The notes beneath the pieces were generated by a model. It did no database searches. It was not told the DNA's origin and worked only from the letters and a program-made list of their open reading frames with translations. From assembly GCA_003586115.2 (NCBI GenBank), contig QVOM02000072.1:268919-332918 (forward strand): a stretch of DNA of 64,000 nt. Reading direction: 5' to 3'. A program made the position numbers and the translations under genes. This DNA comes from Salvator merianae. Its lineage: Eukaryota; Chordata; Lepidosauria; Squamata; Teiidae. This document shows, one piece after another, positions 34,210-46,192 of this stretch (positions are counted from its first letter, which is position 1; each line of letters opens with the position of its first letter).

Positions 34210-34718
34210 GGGCCTATTCGCACTTAGCGAGAGGAACATTCCAGGACACTCGCTGGAATGCAGCATTTGCACTGGCAAACAGCCCCCGCTGACGCAAAAT
34301 GCACCGCAGCCCACCTTTTAGCTGCGTTCAGCTAAATTGTAGTCTCCAAGCTGACCTCATAATTGGACGCAGATCAGGAAAGGTGCGTTCACACCACTTC
34401 CTGGTTTGGAATGGCAACAGGGCAGGGACTGTGTGGCCGCACAAGCACGGTCTGATGGTTCAAACCCAGCTCTTGCTGAGATCGAACTTTGGGGTCCGGA
34501 CCTTGGCGACCGGTCTGGACCCAAGCCCAGACCCAGCTCCTCTAGTTCCAGACCCAGCTTCCTCACTAATGCACTCCCATTCGCACTGCTTCCCCAGCTG
34601 GTCAGCATGCAGAGTGTTCCAGCGCTGACAGGTGCAAACACTCCTCACTGTACCTGATCCTGACTGGCCCACGCCATGTTCATTGGAACATTCTATTCTC
34701 ATAAGTGCGAAAACACCC
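34210..34718. mobile_element. Family E MITE with TTT target duplication
   Basis: Starts GGGCCTATTCGCACTTAGCG, ends ATAAGTGCGAAAACACCC, with TTT on both flanks (34207-34209 and 34719-34721). The interior has GC-rich degenerate repeats (CCCAGACCCAGCTCC). Confidence 0.75.
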
Positions 34719-35224
34719 TTTGATGAGCCATTTTTGATGTTAAGGGAAGCTTGCGTGAATGGTATGTAAACTGAGGGAAAGGCAGTTTGCAGGAAACGTG
34801 CCTATTTCTTCCAAATCTCCTCAGATACCATGGGAACATGCCATAATGTTTATCTGATCCTCACACCAAAAGCTGTAAGCCTGAATTTGTCTTTTGTGTG
34901 AGTCCACATATTGCAAAACTCGCAATGACAAAATGGATCACGTGAAGGACTTTGCACTAGTGCTTCCAGATAAATGTAACTGGTTCTTCTAAAGAAGACA
35001 CTGATTTGGAAGGATTGCATCAGCCTTTCTTCGAAACATTACCGGAAGAAATGTAGCTTAACTTGGAACAAACAGGGACAGCTCAAGGTTATTAACAGCC
35101 CATGAGGTGTGCCAGAATAAACAAAAGTAGAGTGGGTTTGGCACTCTTAACAAGAGTAATTCAGAGTTAGCCAGCATCATGAGTAATGAATCTAAATTAA
35201 CTGTAGACTGAGAAAACTAAATGT

Positions 35225-35815
35225 CAACAGCAAAAGAAGAACTGTCAATATCTAGGCAAATCCCTTAATGAGATAATATTCCTTAAGAACATAAATAAGA
35301 CACGGTGGCACTATCTTGTCCTGCTAACTTGGAAACAGCCCTTAATACAGACTGTGCTGTTCTCATCTCTTTCCAGACAAAAGGAGAGGGAACAATGCAC
35401 AACCAGCTGAGCTGCACTCATTGGCAGAGAGATAATCCGTGTGCCCGTAGGGCTGGGAAGTGTCTGCCACTGTTATTGCTGCTCTTAAAGAAATAGTGAT
35501 GACCATGGTAGCAAAGTCAAAGGTTTAAAACTAAGTTGCTCCAGTTGCCGCTTAGCCTGGGATTGTGTTGAGATGTTGGTTTGGGCACCATTTGACCAGC
35601 CAGCATTTGAGACTGACTTATCTGAGGTTGCTTTAATTGTCTGGAGTCATCCAAAGATTTCTATTAAAGTACTACAATTTGATGCCCTTAATTATTCAAA
35701 GCTTACCATGAAAGTGTGAAAGTGATTAAAGATGTCTGAGCCCAGAGCAAGAGGATCAGAAGAAAAATCAATACACTGTATAACAACCTTCATCTTAATT
35801 GAGGTAATCACTTAA
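35225..35815 (+). repeat. Recurrent conserved block, two partial copies
   Basis: AGCAAAAGAAGAACTGTCAATAT...AAATCCCTTAATGAGATAAT at 35228-35280, and GAGCCCAGAGC...CAGAAGAAAAATCAATACA...GTAATCACTTAATGAGCC at 35738-35822, resemble the blocks at 6705 and 14745. No coding exon lies next to them. Confidence 0.4.
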
Positions 35816-35989
35816 TGAGCCAAGCTACATGGATGCACTGTGCCTGCAAGCAACTCATGAATCTAGGCCAGGCTCGCCATGTAGAAATTACACTGCCATA
35901 AAGTAGCCGTCCCTCTCTTAATTATTTTCCCCAAACATTTTCTTTTCATAGCTTCGAAAATCCTAAAGATGAAGCTCAAATATGTGTTT

Positions 35990-37090
35990 GATCAGAACTG
36001 AAGGCTGTAATGGACTGGATCTGAATCAATGCAATGAAACTGAACCCAGGAAAAGCACAGGTTTTCTCTATGAAGCATATCCAGCAGATGGAAAAACTTC
36101 CTGTTCTTGATATGGGGATTCTTCCCTGGAAAGAACAAGGGCAGAGTTTAGGAATGCTTCTGGGTGCAGCCTTGCTGCTTGACTTCTAAGTGGTGGAGGT
36201 TGCCAAAGTGCCTGTGTTGCCAGCCTGGATCCTTCCTGGACAGAGGCAAATTTATTAAAGTTGTCCATACAGTGGTAACCTCCAGAGTAAACTACAATAA
36301 TGCAGTCTCTGGACCTGTTTGCAATTTTCACTAGTGACCTTGCAGACGCTCACTAGTGAGGTACATCCACACTTTGCGGAGACCCTTGCAATTGGGAGAC
36401 AATAGCTACTGACTGTGGAGCACAAAATTGTGCTCCACAGTTGTACCCGGAGCAGTTGGACTGCTCCCAGTACACAGCTTTCTCGCCCTCTTCTGGGTGC
36501 AAACACTGCATAGTGCTGTGCAGCATAGCTGCAGCTGCACATTTATGCTGTGTCCCCAGTTGCCATGGCAGTGGCCCAAAGTTTCCCCGGCCACTGTCAA
36601 GGTGCGGGCTGCCAGCATTCGCACTGTGAGTGCTGGTAGCCCGTTCCAGGATGTTCCAGCCTTCTCAGTGTGAATGGCTGTTGCACTGCAAGGTCTGTTC
36701 CATCTTGGAATGTACGAATCCAGCAGCTCAAGAGTTGAGGGTGATTCTGGATGGAGGCAAAACATGCCAATCTTAAAAGATTTGCACTGGTTCCCTATAC
36801 ACAAATGAGGCCAATTCAAGGTGTTAATACTGCCATATAAAGCACTAAATGACTGCTTCCATGATGTGGAGGTCAGTCTTGGCACAGGCCACTCAATCCA
36901 AACCAAGAACCAAGTGGTGGATGGTAATGTGTGCGAGGGACTGTCTGCTCGACTGTGGTTGTCTCAGCCTAAATCTGGAGTCTGGGAATGAAGGTTTCCC
37001 TGCCTCTGAAGTTTCAGACTGGGGGAATTACTGCAGTGCATCCAAATCAAAATAGCCAATATCTGACGCTGTTTCCAGAACCCCACTAAA
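35990..37090 (+). mobile_element. L2 LINE fragment split by a family D MITE
   Basis: The first part reads LNPGKAQVF and later VVTSRVNYNNAVS (the SRLDYCNA block), stopping near 36311. After the MITE, 36702 onward reads LHWFPIHK-like and a KALND block, the next L2 segment. Degraded. Confidence 0.65.
36312..36701. mobile_element. Family D MITE nested in L2
   Basis: Left end GGACCTGTTTGCAATTTTCAC; right end GCACTGCAAGGTCTGTTCC. Inner words GTGCTCCACAGTTGTACC, GGAGCAGTTGGACTGCTCC and TTGCCATGGCAGTGGC match 46.85-47.0 kb. Open frames on both strands reflect its GC content. Confidence 0.65.
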
Positions 37091-37341
37091 ATAGTGCTAG
37101 ATTCTGTGTGTCATCTAGACCAATCCACTGCAGGGAATGCTCTAGAGACTGCTCTAAAATGGCCTCCCATTAGCACACTTCCCTGGTATTATTTTGACAC
37201 TGGGGCCTGGTCCAGCTGCCAGTGTCATGCAGACAAAGTGACTCTAGTATGTGGATCCCGCAGTCTTCAAAGGCATCAGCTCCTTCCGCCTCAGATGGCC
37301 ATCGAAGGGTTGTTTGTAGGAGGGCCCTAGACTATAAAACA

Positions 37342-37343
<2 letters not shown>

Positions 37344-37391
<48 letters not shown>
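37344..37391. repeat. (CT)n microsatellite
   Basis: About 22 perfect dinucleotide units. Confidence 0.95.
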
Positions 37392-37394
<3 letters not shown>

Positions 37395-37439
37395 TTTAAT
37401 TCTGTATTTTTTAAAGAAAACTTTGGTCTTGGACACCAC

Positions 37440-37600
37440 CTTGAAGCCTTTTCTTTTCTTGTTTTTATTTAAAATATATAAAATTTACATTCATAAGATA
37501 ACATTTTTTACTACTGACTTCCTCCTTCTTCCAAAATTTCTTCCGTGTTTCATGTTTCTTGCCCCTCCTGATCACCTTGAAGCCTTTTAATGGAAGCCAG
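37440..37600 (-). mobile_element. L1 LINE 3' end fragment (reverse)
   Basis: Matches the 62.82-62.98 kb segment in order (TTTTTATTTAAAATATATAA, CTTCCAAAATTTCTTC, TTTCTTGCCCCTCCTG), which there continues into L1 ORF2 C-terminal coding. Confidence 0.55.
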
Positions 37601-37609
37601 CTGACCCCC

Positions 37610-39420
37610 AGTTTGAGCTTGACTCTGTGATTTAGCAAAGCCACAAAAGTAGCCATTGCCTTCTTCCGGGAGAAGGATGGACACAGATCTTGGGATCTTT
37701 GGCATGCAAAGGACTGTAGTCTAACCTCTTCCATAGACCAAACGCTATGACCTCATTCCACATCTCTTTACTGCTGCTGTTGCTGCTGATATTTGAATTG
37801 GTTAATCACTTTTCTAAAGAAACCAAAGGCAATGGACAAGGATGGTGATCTACTTATCTCTAGGAGCCTCCAGATGTGAGTTAAAACCCATGATTCTCCC
37901 AGGACTATATTGAGAATGACTTTTATATCCATGGCATTCCAGGATATTGAGGCAATATCCCAGAACATCGCTATTATGGGAAATCCAGCAACAATGCTGC
38001 ATTTCCTGTAATAGCGACGGCTTACCTCCATCTGGTGGATCCTTGTGTTATTGTTCCTCTTGCAAATACCCAGATGCTAGCCAAGAACAGGGATTAAAAA
38101 AACAAAGGGAAGTGGCTGGGCACTTGGCTAGCATACAGGTAATTGCAACAGAACCAATAACGCAAAGAGCCAGCAGAAGAAGGGAAGAGCCTGGATTGTC
38201 CCAAGATCGCCTCCTGCTGTTTGGCGGCGTGGCGAGAGGCAATTGCAGGATCTAAAGGTTCCACAATTTCCTTTTACCATCTGGAAGCTCTTTATCTCAT
38301 CAAATTGCCACTTCCTTTTGTTATTTTTCACGCACTTGACTGGTTTCCAGTACCCCAAATCAACCCCACCGTGGAAGATGGCAGGCAATGAGATAAGCAT
38401 TGCTGTTACAGGATACCCAACAGCATTGCTGGATTTCTCATCACAGCAATATTACAGGTTATTGATCAGCTAACCCAGGACTATCTTGGGAATGACAGGA
38501 GGATGTGTGGATTCCCAAGATACTCCTGAGACAATTGCACGTTTTACTGCATGTCTGGAGGGGCATTGTTGGGATGGCCTAAAAAGCTGCACAACTCTGA
38601 AATATCTAAAGTAGGGCACTCCCCCAAAATTTTCTCAGACACTGTGGGAACAGGGCAGACTTGTTGAAACCTTTTGACACTGTGTTCTTCGACAGGAAGG
38701 AAAATTTATTTCCTCTCGGCATCGCAATGTGGAGAATCTCTTCTCTGCCTGGTTACCTTTCTTTGCTAAGTCACATTTCCACCGGAGGCAGCTGAGACCC
38801 ACATATGAATCACTTTAAAGAACATAAGGATTTAATTTCCTCCCCCAGAGGTAAACATTTCAATAAAATATGCAGAATGAAATTTGAGCTTTAAAACAAC
38901 ATAGTGCAAAGCTCTTAAGAACACATAATATATCATTAAGTTTATCACTATTTATTAATGCAATTGGATTTCAATAACTATGAATAAGAGTTAAAACCAG
39001 TACAGTATAATTAATTTAAATATAAATTAAAACACCTATACGAGGGAAAAGGTGACTAGGGGGCGGGGTCAGACACAGCATTTAATCAGTTTACAGGCTG
39101 TCTTTACTGTTGGCTGTCCTGACAAGATATTGCCTTTCCATTCTTTTTCTGGACTAAATTGCCTGAATTAGGACTACTTCGCATTTGGATTAAGTGAGAT
39201 CTCAGCCCATTTCAGATCATTAGCCTGTTTTACTTTGCAAAGTGATAATGAGCAAGTAGACTATTTTGGGAGGGAACTGTTCTTTTTGGACGTGCAGAGG
39301 GAGGGCTCCCCATTTCCTCCCGTCCAATAACAGATTTTGTTTGGGGTGTTTTATTCAGGAGGGAGAGAATGTCACTATTGGGATAGGAAGAAAGAACAGC
39401 ACTTGACATATATTTCCTGG
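37610..39420. other. Gene-free, repeat-like
   Basis: 37880-38080 and 38390-38545 share inverted words (CCAGGACTAT, TGAGAATGAC/GGGAATGACA, CTATTATGGGAAATCCAGCA, GCTAGC), suggesting another MITE family. No gene is supported. Confidence 0.4.
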
Positions 39421-39433
39421 TTTCTGAAACATT

Positions 39434-39811
39434 GGGCCTTTTCACACTGAGCTCGGTAGACCGTTCCCAGTAGTCGGCTTCGGACCGGAGAGGTTGGGGA
39501 ACGCTCGGTGCCATTCGCACTCCCGGCCAGCGGAACGGACCCGAAGCTGACTAGCAGAGGGAACAGTGCGAATGGTAGCCGCTAGTTCGGTACCCACTTC
39601 GCACCCACTTCGTACCCGCTTCGCACCTTCGCACCCACTTCGTACCCGCTTCGCACCTTCACATCCACTTCGTACCCAAAGGGCTGGTTACGAAGCCGGC
39701 TTCGTAACGGCAGCTCGGCTGCCAAGCCCAAAGGGCTATCCCAGGTACGAAGATCGTACCGGGTTACGAAGCAGCGGAGCGGGGTATGAAAACTACAGTG
39801 CGAAAAGGCCC
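39434..39811. mobile_element. Family E MITE with ATT target duplication
   Basis: GGGCCTTTTCACACTGAGCT at the left, AGTGCGAAAAGGCCC at the right, ATT on both flanks (39431-39433, 39812-39814). Inside, about 28-bp units containing CGCACCCACTTCGTACCCGCTT repeat roughly three times (39590-39678). Confidence 0.85.
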
Positions 39812-39959
39812 ATTGTTCTGTTTCATTCCTTCAGACTGTTTCATTTTTTTTACTGTTTGGCCATGGTTCATGGTTTAGTCTGTCCCTGGGACAGAGAGTG
39901 GAGTGAGGCTGTTTTGGGCCTTTTCCAGCCTAGTCACCGTTTAGTGTGTCCCCACTGCT

Positions 39960-40360
39960 ATCATCCAAGCCCTCCTAATAGTAGGTAGGTTGGAGAAGGT
40001 AGGCATGGGATGGTGGTAGAAAGTGGTGGTGGGAGGCAACTCTGGCAGTGGGGGAGGGTGGCAGGAGGTGGCTGCAGCTGCAGCAGTGGATATTGGGGGA
40101 TGGAAGTGGTGGGAGGCAGCAGGGGGCTTTGGAGGGGTGGCAGAAGGAGGCAGGTACATGGGTGATGGTGAGAGGCAGCCACAGTCGCAGGGGAGGGTGG
40201 TGGGAGGTGGCTGCAGATGTGGCGGCAGTGGACATCAGGGGATGGGGTGGCAAGAGGCAGCCTTGGGGCTTCAGGGGGGTGGCGGGATGCAGCAGGGGTA
40301 TGGTGGGAGGCAGCTGCAGTGGCAGGAGGCATCTGGAGGACAGCAGAAGGTGGCCTGGCT
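39960..40360. repeat. Degenerate G-rich GGTGG/GGCAG minisatellite
   Basis: Imperfect units such as GGTGGGAGGCAGC, GGTGGCAGGAGGTGGCTGC and GGGGGATGG repeat over about 400 bp. Strong G/C strand skew and many GGG runs suggest G-quadruplex potential. Long frames on both strands are compositional. Confidence 0.7.
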
Positions 40361-40539
40361 GGGTCCATTTCTTGCTGAAATGTACTCAGAGTTGGGACTA
40401 TCTGAATTTAGGATAATCCCATTCCAGGCAGGAAAGTCCTTGGAAAAACCGGTAACGCAATTTAGTGTCTCGTGTCCAAGGACTTAAGCCAGTCTCAGTC
40501 TCCAAAACACATGAAGGGTGACCATGGCCTTTGAATTTT

Positions 40540-40800
40540 TTAATAAAAGACAACACACAGTGGAAGCTATCCTTCGTTTGCCTTGGGCAACATCCTGTTC
40601 TGCAATTGGCTGGGCACCACAGTCCACTCCCAAATGTATGCCTCTTCCTTTCTCTCCAGTTCCTGTAAAGAGAAGGACAGTGAATCCTCCATTTTCCTTC
40701 TCTTCAGTTCCTGCAAGGGGAAGAGCACAATGTTTCCTCCCTTTTTCTTTGGCAATGCACAAAGGAAACAATGTTTCCTTTCATTAAAAGAAGTCTTTTG
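40540..40800. repeat. Dispersed repeat, copy 1 (inverted mate near 63.3 kb)
   Basis: AATAAAAG...CAGTGGAAGCTATCCTT, GCAACATCCTGTTCTGC, TGGGCACCACAGTCCACTC and GGAAACAATGTTTCCTTTC recur in reverse order and strand at 63300-63565. It contains an internal direct repeat (CTCCAGTTCCTGTAAAG / CTTCAGTTCCTGCAAGG). Confidence 0.75.
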
Positions 40801-41625
40801 CATAAAGTCCATGAAGTTGGAAGGCATCTGGCCCTTGATGGGGTTGCTTTGCCCTGGAAAGGACAGGTGCAGAATCTGGGTGTACTCTTGGACTCTACGC
40901 ATACACTTGAAACTCAGGTGGAGGTGGTGGCCAAGAATGCATACCTCCAGCTGCAGCTGGTTTGCCAACTACGACCCTTTCTGGACAGAGACAATCTGGC
41001 CACAGTAATCCATGCTTTGGTAACTTCCAGACTGGATTACTGTAATGTGCTTTACATGGGGATGCCCTTGAAGACAGTTCGGAAGCTGCAACTGGTGCAG
41101 AATACAGCAGCAAGACTGCTGATTAGAATGGCTGGCCAGATGCATATCATGCTGGTCTTAAAAGAGCTGCACTGGCTGCCAATTTGCTACCGAGCCCAAT
41201 TCAAGGTGTGAACCTTAACCTATAAGGCCCTAAATGGCTTGGACCCCAAATACCTAAAGGAGCATCTTCTCCCATATCAACCTGCCCGTGCCTTAAGACC
41301 TGCAGATGAGCCCCTCTTTTCAATAGCTAAAGCGGTGGGCACCCAGGATAGGGCCTTTTCAGTGGTGGTCCCCAGACTGTGGAACACTCTTCCCCCTGAG
41401 ATGCGTCAAGCTTCTTCACTCTACATCTTTAGGAGAGCAGTAAAGAGACACCTATTTACCCTTGCCTTTGGCTAAAGGTACAGCTTTCCCTCCCTACTTT
41501 CAGGCTACTGCTTTATTGCATGCCTTTTACATTTTGTTGCTGTTTGTTGTTGTTGTTGTTTTAATTGTTGTAACCCAGCCTGAGACCTGGCTGGATAAAA
41601 ATGCAAATAAATAAAAAATAAATAA
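40801..41625 (+). mobile_element. L2 LINE C-terminal ORF2 and 3' UTR
   Basis: Reads almost open: GVLLDSTHTLETQV, TSRLDYCNVLYMG, LQLVQNTAARLL, LHWLPICYRAQFKV, then a stop at the expected Leu; YKALNGLDPKYL, PARALRPADEPL, VVVPRLWNTLPPEMR and RRAVKRHLFTLAFG. This is the conserved C-terminal domain of L2-clade ORF2. The 3' UTR ends in AAATAAATAAAAAATAAA. It is the youngest-looking LINE in the window. Confidence 0.92.
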
Positions 41626-41729
41626 AACCAGCACTATGCTTCAGTGACTCTAGGGCAAACTGCACACAGAACAGTCTATCAGTCTTCTTGGAGAATGCGA
41701 GGGGGTGAGGGTGCATGCCAACTGATGTA

Positions 41730-42429
41730 AGCCTTGGCAGGTTGGGGGTGCAGTCCTCTTACCCCACCCACGTCACCACCAACTCTGCAATCATGTCACC
41801 ACCAACTCTGCAATCCACACCACACAACTTCATTGTGGGACACATACCACCGTGGATGTCTGGGGGGAGGTGAAGTGGAGTCCATTTGCTGACCACTAAC
41901 TTCATGAATATTGATCCCCTCACAGAGCTCTTCCCCCTTGCATGCTGCTTTGAAATTGCACAATTGCACAAAACAGCAATGACAAGGGAGATGAAACTGA
42001 AAACCAGACATTCAAGAAGCTTTACTGTGTGCTATATGTAAATTTGAAGTTGTGCTTGGGTGGATACAGGCTGGAGGGGGAGAAGGAACAAATGGTAAAT
42101 GACCAGTAATGCTGCCACGGGAATCCATGTTCTGATGCAACAGCAGGGAAATGCACAGGGTGGAATTTGACTTTCCCACTCCTGTGAAGTTAAGATTTGA
42201 ATGCTGGGACTGCATCCAGTCACTGACTACACAGGAAGGGGAATTTGGTGAGGGGTGAAGAGAGAAAGATATGGTTTTCCCTTGCTGAGCCCAGGAAAAA
42301 TGAGGAGTGAGAATAAGCAAGTCTGAACTGAGTCCGTATTAAAATACAAATGTGGGAACGACCAGAACACGTACTCAATCCTCATTCTCCCCCAATATGG
42401 ATTAAACCTACGATGTCTGACCACACCCT
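41730..42429. mobile_element. Family A element, reverse, truncated
   Basis: Right end ATTAAACCTACGATGTCTGACC is the complement of the family A left terminus. Internal words match in reverse (CACTGACTACACAGGAAGGG, GAATCCATGTTCTGA). It lacks the right half of the full element. Confidence 0.75.
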
Positions 42430-42444
42430 GAGTACAAGTTAACA

Positions 42445-43270
42445 GCAGAAAGGAAATTTAGGACTGACAAGGGGACGTATTTTTACCCAGAGGGTCCATC
42501 GATCTGTGGAATTTCCCACCGGAAGAGGTGCTGACAGTAACCATACTGGATACTTTTAGGAGAGGGTTAGACAAAGGGCCTTTTCGCACTTAGCGAGTGG
42601 AACGCTCCTGTCCGTTCGCTGGAACGGAGCTTTCGCACTGCCGCGGGTGTGCGCCTCACCCGATCTGAACCACATCATACCCGAACCGAACCCGATGCTG
42701 GGTAAGGCCAGACAAGTAAAAGCTTGTCTTCATTCCGATTTGCATGATGGAGTGAAGATCGAGGTAGGTGCTTTCGCACTCCCGTCCGCGTTTGAAATGG
42801 CGGCCGGGCATGGCTGGCGTGGCTGCGCATGCATGGTACGAAGCTTCACACCCCGGTACAATGCTTCGTGCCCAGGATAGCCCTTTGGGCATGGCAGCCT
42901 TGCTGCCATTACGAAGCCGGCTCCATAAGGAGCCCTCTGGTTACGAAGCAGAGCTCGATGGTACGGAGTGCAGTACGGAACTAGCGGCTGCCATTCACAC
43001 TGTTCCCTCTGTTGGTCGGCTTCGGGTCCGTTCCTCTGGCCAGGAGTGCGAAGGGCAGCCAGCGTTCTCCAACCCCTCCGGTCTGAAGCCAACTACTGGG
43101 AACGGACTACGGAGCTCAGTGCGAAAAGGCCCAAATTAATGAAGGACAGGTATATGAATGGCTACTACAGTGGATGCCTAGGTACAGCCTCCAGGGTGGA
43201 GAGATGGTCAGGATGGCTCTGAAAGCCATTTGCAGGGAATTGAGCAGGTAAAGGTTTCTACTTTGTCTTC
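42445..43270 (+). mobile_element. CR1/L3-type LINE 3' end, split by a family E MITE
   Basis: The left part AGGAAATTTAGGACTGACAAGG...GGAATTTCCCACC...GGGTTAGACAAA joins across the MITE to AAATTAATGAAGGACAGG...GCTACTACAGTGG. The intact order is seen at 61.55-61.75 kb. Confidence 0.85.
42576..43132. mobile_element. Family E MITE, complete, 557 bp, AAA target duplication
   Basis: GGGCCTTTTCGCACTTAGCG to CAGTGCGAAAAGGCCC, with AAA on both sides (42573-42575, 43133-43135) and an empty-site sequence inferable from the LINE it interrupts. The interior is shared with 55435-56011 in inverse orientation (AGACAAGTAAAAGCTTGTCTTC, GAAATGGCGGCCGG). Confidence 0.9.
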
Positions 43271-43279
43271 TGCTTGAGA

Positions 43280-45005
43280 ACGGTTTGGCATTGAGTAATT
43301 TAGTGCAGTCCTCAACAGCAATTGAATAACTGAAGTCCAATTACCAGACATTCTTTAAGCCCTTGAGCCTATCCACTGTGGACATCAGACCAACAGAATA
43401 GCTTGGAATAGTTATCAGGATATTTCTGTGGAACGCTAATGGCCTAGCAAGGTTAGATTTCACAGAGTGATGATAAGAATCAGAAAAAGAGAGAAAGTAA
43501 GAGCCAATTCTTGAACACTTCAGTTAGAAGTAATTCCAACTTTTTTTCATTCTTCACCTTTCCTCGTGAGGTATAATAGTCCTTAAGAAAATAGTGTGCT
43601 CCTTTACACAGTGCATCATTCTGAGTCTTTGGCCCTGTCTGAACTGGAATAAGGGCTAGAGTATTCTTATACTCTAGAATAAGGACCTGTCATGCACATG
43701 CCAGTGCAGACTACGGCAAGTTCTGGGAAGGATCTGCCATAGGTTGCACCAGCATGCGGACAGCAGGTCCCTAATCTGGGATGTAATTCAGAATAAGGTC
43801 CAGTGCAGAAAGGGCCTTTGTTAACACTGAGGAAAGTTGAGTGCAGAGAAGATCAGTAAAGCTAATGTGGGGATGGACATAAAATAGTCTGCCATTTTTT
43901 TTACATACATGTTACATTTCCCTTGCTGATACCGTATTGCTATTCCATGAATTACTGCTAAAAATATCAATCCTGTGTTTATTGCCTTAGGGGTACAAAT
44001 TCCAAGGCTGCAGTCACACCTAAACAAATTAGTCCATTTCAGTGGAAAAAGTGGATCGAGCTCTTATCTTGAGAGACCACATACATTTTATGATAATACT
44101 CACTGAGAATGCTTTCCTTTGTTCACACTTAAAGCTTTGTGGCCTCAGTCTGCATAAAAAAAATAATTCCCTTCCACCACCACCACCCTCTGTGTGATTG
44201 GTTGCCACCTCATTCTGTCCCCACCCCTCCCCTTCTCCTCAAGGGAATGATAAACTACCCAGTTCAAAAATCCTTCTCCTGGGGGAAAAAGCAAACACAG
44301 ATTGTGGTCACACTTGCTAAATAAGAAGTCTTCAGACTTCAAGGATCACACTTAAAAAGGACATTCCGGATTATATATCACCTCCCATCCAGTACTTCCC
44401 TTGTTTCAGACTATCCCAGCACTTAATCCATTTCTTTCTTTAACCTGGTTGTTTTTTAGGGTGTGATCTCTGGGGAGGACCATAAGGAGCCTTTTCTGTA
44501 TTTTCTGGCTGAGCAGGGGAAGGGTTTGTTCTTACCATGTCTAACCAATTACTGCTTGAGACTGGGAGGGGAGGCGTCCACCACAAAATCAGATAGGGAT
44601 AGAGAAGGAAAATATATGTTGTTGCTCCTTTTAAACTGCAATTTTCCTATCTCTCTTTAATTTGCACTCAAAGTCTCAGGATCAGAGGTTGCTTTTAGAG
44701 CCCAGGCTGTCTGCTTCGCTCGCTCTGCCCCCTTGTATTCCACTCTGCTTTCCTTAGAAATGGGGAAAATGTCCTCTTAGATTTGCTCAACTCTTGCCCT
44801 GCCAGCTTTATACTTCCCTGCTAGTTGTAAGATAATTGTAACAATTTCCCCTCCACCCCCTCTTCTCTTGTTCTCAATTTCTTCAACTTTTTGCAGCAAT
44901 GAGGAAACAATTGCTACTGTTTTCTCTCCCTCTCTTTCTCTTTGTTTGTCAATGGTTGCCCTGCCCTGTTGGGATGGGTTTTTTTCTTCTTTGTCTCTAT
45001 TAATG
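43280..45005. other. Gene-free stretch with one small MITE
   Basis: 43634-43822 has complementary ends (GGCCCTGTCTGAACTGGAATAA and GGTCCAGTGCAGAAAGGGCC), consistent with a MITE. The rest, including a pyrimidine-rich stretch around 44.92 kb, shows no gene. Confidence 0.45.
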
Positions 45006-45009
45006 TCGG

Positions 45010-46190
45010 GCTGAAGAGAATAGTTTGTATGAGGATTGAGTTCGTCTTCCGATCGTTCTCACATTTCCATTTTAACACAGATTCAATTCTGACTTGCTTG
45101 TTTTCACACAGATGTTTCCCGTGTGTGGCACAGAGAAACCGTACTTTTTCTGCCTCCACCCCTCCCCAAATTCCCCTCCCTGTGCAGTCAGTGATTGGCT
45201 GCAGTCCCAACATTCAACTCTTGACTTCACAGGGGTGGGCAAGTCAAACTCTGCCCTCTGTATGTCCCCGCTGCTGCCTCAGAACATGGATCCACTTGGC
45301 AGCATTGCTAGTCATTCACTGTTTGCTCCTTCTCCCCCTCCAGTCTGTATCTACACAAGCAGAACTTTAATAGCACATGTACCATGCAATTAAGCTTCTC
45401 AAAGGACAGAAACTTAAAGGGCAGATGGCAACGTCTGCTCCATTGCAATTGCACTTTTGCGCAATTGCACAATTTAAGAGTAGTGCAAAAGCAGGGAGAG
45501 GTCTGTGAAGAGGGGGAAATGTGGGGGGGAATGGGGGGGCTCTATTATCATGATAGTGTAGTTAATGGACAGCAAATGGGCTCTGCCTCACCTTCCCCCA
45601 AGACATTCACAGCGGCATGTGCCCCACTATGTAGCTGTGTGCTGCCAACGGCAAAACTGATACTGAATGGGTTCTTTGTTGGGGCAAAAGACTGCACTCC
45701 TAAACAGGCACAGTCTGTTTTTTGGTTTAATCAGCAGACAGAAGTGGTGGAGGCCTTTAATTTCTTCCTGACAGTGTTGAATGGGGGATAAAGAAAGAGA
45801 AAGGACCGCAGTTTAGCAAAGTAAAATGGAGGACGGTTTTCTTTTCTCCTAGCAGTGGGGGAAGGGGGGATAATGGAGGCAGAAGGAACTACTGTGATTC
45901 CTGCCCATCCACAAAGTCTGTCATTGGACAGCAGGAAATGGGAAGCCTTCTCTCTGCACACATCCCAAAAAGTACAGTCCCTCCCAAATAATCTCCTTCC
46001 ACATTCTCACACCGCAAAGTAAAGCAGGCTAGCGATCTGGAACAACTTGAGAACTCATTAAATCCGAATGCAAAGTAGTCCGGATTTCTCCAATTTAGTC
46101 CAGAAAAACTACGGAAAGGCAAGATTATGTTGGGCCAACGGGAACTGAAGACAGCCTGTAAACTGATTAAGTGCCGTTTTGGAACATGGC
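45010..46190. mobile_element. Family A element, left end degraded
   Basis: Follows the family A order from TTCGTCTTCCGATCGTTC through TCAGTGATTGGCTGCAGTCC to TGTAAACTGATTAAGTGCCG. The left terminus is missing. Shared open frames across copies (LQSQHS-like) differ in frame integrity, so they are not evidence of a protein. Confidence 0.75.
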
Positions 46191-46192
46191 TC

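Noticed and set aside
40771..41211. 146-aa frame that looks like a real protein
   Set aside because: It is the C-terminal part of an L2 LINE ORF2, not a host gene.
42576..43132. CpG island or promoter
   Set aside because: The GC-rich stretch is the interior of a family E MITE with a defined target duplication.
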